From: Streptomyces sp. TRM49041
GTDB lineage: Bacteria; Actinomycetota; Actinomycetes; Streptomycetales; Streptomycetaceae
Reading direction: 5' to 3'
Length of the DNA: 64,000 bases
Assembly (NCBI RefSeq): GCF_008271805.1
Contig: NZ_VSRY01000091.1
Span: forward strand, 1 to 64,000
The notes under the pieces were generated by a model that searched no databases, was not told the DNA's origin, and saw nothing but the letters and a program-made list of their open reading frames with translations. This document shows, one piece after another, positions 62,903 to 64,000 of this stretch. Made by a program: the position numbers and the translations under genes. Every line of letters starts with the position of its first letter. The first letter of the stretch is position 1.

Positions 62903-64000
62903 TCACCCCGCGACGGCCAGGACCAGCGGAAACACCCCCGGTGCACCGGCCCGCCGGAGCAGGCGCGCCGCGACGGCGAGCGTCCAGCCGCTGTCCGCGA
63001 AGTCGTCGACCAGCAGCACCGGCCCGCCCAGCGACGACAACCGGTCGGCAAGATCGGCCGGAACGGTCAGCGCCCGGTGCAGACCGCACAGACGCTGGGC
63101 GCTGTTGGTCCGTGAGATCCGCGCGTCCACCGCCTCCGGGGTGTACGTGACGGAGCCCAGCAGCGGCATCCTGCCGACCTCCGCGATCCGCCCGCCCAGC
63201 GAAGCCACCAGTCGGGGACGGCTGCGCGAGTCGACCGTGACCACCCCGGCCGGACGGGGTGGCGCCTCCGCACCGCCGGACGCCCAGCCGCCCGGCCCCT
63301 TGGCCCAGTCGGCCAGGACCCGCACCACCGCCTCGACCACATCGTCGGGCACCGGCCCGTCCGGTGCCCGCTCCGCCAGCATCGGCCGCAGCCGGTTGCC
63401 CCAGCCGATGTCCGACAGCCGCCCGAGCGCCCGGCCCGGGAACGACTGCTCCCCGGCCGGGATACGGCCCTTGAGGTCGACGCCGACCGCCGGCAGCCCC
63501 GTGGGCCACATCTTGCGCGGCTCGACCTCCACCCCGGGCCTGTTCAGCTCACCGCGCGCTGTTTCCAGAGTGGTGGCTGACACCTTGGGGTCGAAGCGCG
63601 GCCCCGCACAGTTGTCACAACGGCCGCACGGCGTCGCCTCCTCGTCGTCCAACTGTCGCCGCAGGAACTCCATACGGCAGGCGTCCGTCGTGACGTAGTC
63701 GCGCATCGCCTGCTGCTCGGTCGCCCGTTGCCGCGCCACCCAGGCGTACCGCTCCGTGTCGTAGGACCAGGGTCGGCCCGTGCTCGTCCAGCCGCCCTTC
63801 ACCCGGCGTACCGCCCCGTCCACGTCGAGGACCTTGAGCATGGTCTCCAGCCGGGCACGCCGAAGCTCGACCAGCGGCTCCAGCGCCGGCAGTGACAGAG
63901 GCCGGTCGGCGTGCGCCAGGACGTCCAGGGTGCGCCGCACCTGCTCCTCGGGAGGGAAGGCCACCGAGGCGAAGTACTGCCAGATCGCCTCGTCCTCCCG
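62903..64000 (-). CDS. recQ: RecQ-family helicase fused to a phosphoribosyltransferase-like domain, 5' partial
   Basis: The frame is open to the right edge, so the helicase core lies outside. The visible part begins REDEAIWQYFASVAFPPEE, near the end of the RecQ helicase domain. Zinc ligands follow (CRMEF...TPCGRCDNC, C-x16-C-x2-C-x2-C). A winged-helix-like middle leads to a C-terminal phosphoribosyltransferase domain with the PRPP motif VLLVDDFADSGWTLAVAARL. This fusion is known in actinobacterial RecQ proteins; what the second domain does is unknown. No HRDC domain is seen. Confidence 0.85.
   Translation of the reverse strand, partial: REDEAIWQYFASVAFPPEEQVRRTLDVLAHADRPLSLPALEPLVELRRARLETMLKVLDVDGAVRRVKGGWTSTGRPWSYDTERYAWVARQRATEQQAMRDYVTTDACRMEFLRRQLDDEEATPCGRCDNCAGPRFDPKVSATTLETARGELNRPGVEVEPRKMWPTGLPAVGVDLKGRIPAGEQSFPGRALGRLSDIGWGNRLRPMLAERAPDGPVPDDVVEAVVRVLADWAKGPGGWASGGAEAPPRPAGVVTVDSRSRPRLVASLGGRIAEVGRMPLLGSVTYTPEAVDARISRTNSAQRLCGLHRALTVPADLADRLSSLGGPVLLVDDFADSGWTLAVAARLLRRAGAPGVFPLVLAVAG

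Noticed and set aside
1..64000. TTA codons (bldA control) and tRNA or rRNA genes
   Set aside because: By eye I found no in-frame TTA codon in the called genes and no tRNA cloverleaf or rRNA; this was not an exhaustive computation.

Overview
The window is a high-GC, densely packed bacterial chromosome segment that reads as Streptomyces core genome. The support is codon bias (G or C at nearly every third position), Streptomyces-type proteins such as OsaA/OsaB, ClgR, an actinobacterial GluABCD glutamate importer and a B12-dependent NrdJ, and a gene order that parallels the recA-lexA neighbourhood of other actinobacteria (ftsK, pgsA, clgR, recA-recX, miaB, miaA, dapF, hflX, lexA, nrdR). I found no rRNA, tRNA, CRISPR array, prophage or intact insertion sequence. 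One non-autonomous, MITE-like element is present.

Layout. 1-5.0 kb: the 3' part of the multi-HAMP hybrid kinase osaA and its response regulator osaB (osmoadaptation). 5.2-13.2 kb: ftsK, a RodZ-like HTH membrane protein, the rimO-pgsA-cinA run with overlapping ends, clgR and a Dps protein. 13.3-19.4 kb: a small hypothetical gene, a Nei-type DNA glycosylase, a MITE-like element and the giant helicase lhr. 19.5-22.5 kb: an AraC regulator, the azlCD exporter and an alpha/alpha-toroid-like protein. 22.5-26.2 kb: DUF3046, an AI-2E family membrane protein, recA and recX. 26.3-31.8 kb: an FAD monooxygenase, then gluABCD. 32.2-35.4 kb: a response regulator, a histidine kinase and a convergent orphan TAXI-type substrate-binding protein. 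35.6-45.3 kb: miaB, a dioxygenase-like protein, an MT0933-type antitoxin, a small acidic protein, miaA, a small membrane protein, dapF, the (p)ppGpp enzyme rshA and an M1 metallopeptidase. 45.5-53.0 kb: hflX, a trypsin-like lipoprotein, an aminotransferase, dinG and lexA. 53.5-57.1 kb: nrdR-nrdJ. 57.2-64.0 kb: TerD, a DUF4937-like protein, a TetR regulator, an ADP-ribosylglycohydrolase, rnhB, two uncharacterised genes and the 3' part of recQ.

Functional themes. Genome maintenance dominates: ftsK, nei, lhr, recA, recX, dinG, lexA, rnhB, recQ and the dNTP-supply pair nrdR/nrdJ. Operators visible in the DNA connect several of them: LexA-type boxes at lexA and (degenerate) recA, two NrdR boxes about three helical turns apart upstream of nrdR-nrdJ, and perfect DnaA-box nonamers on both sides of the gene preceding recA. 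A second theme is stress and proteostasis (osaAB, clgR, dps, rshA, hflX, terD). A third is tRNA and ribosome modification (rimO, miaB, miaA).

Gene starts were chosen from ribosome-binding sites and family start positions, and the text says where a start is uncertain. The least understood pieces are the kinase/regulator/TAXI module, the dioxygenase-like gene between miaB and miaA, the orphan antitoxin, and the two 210-residue genes near the right end.
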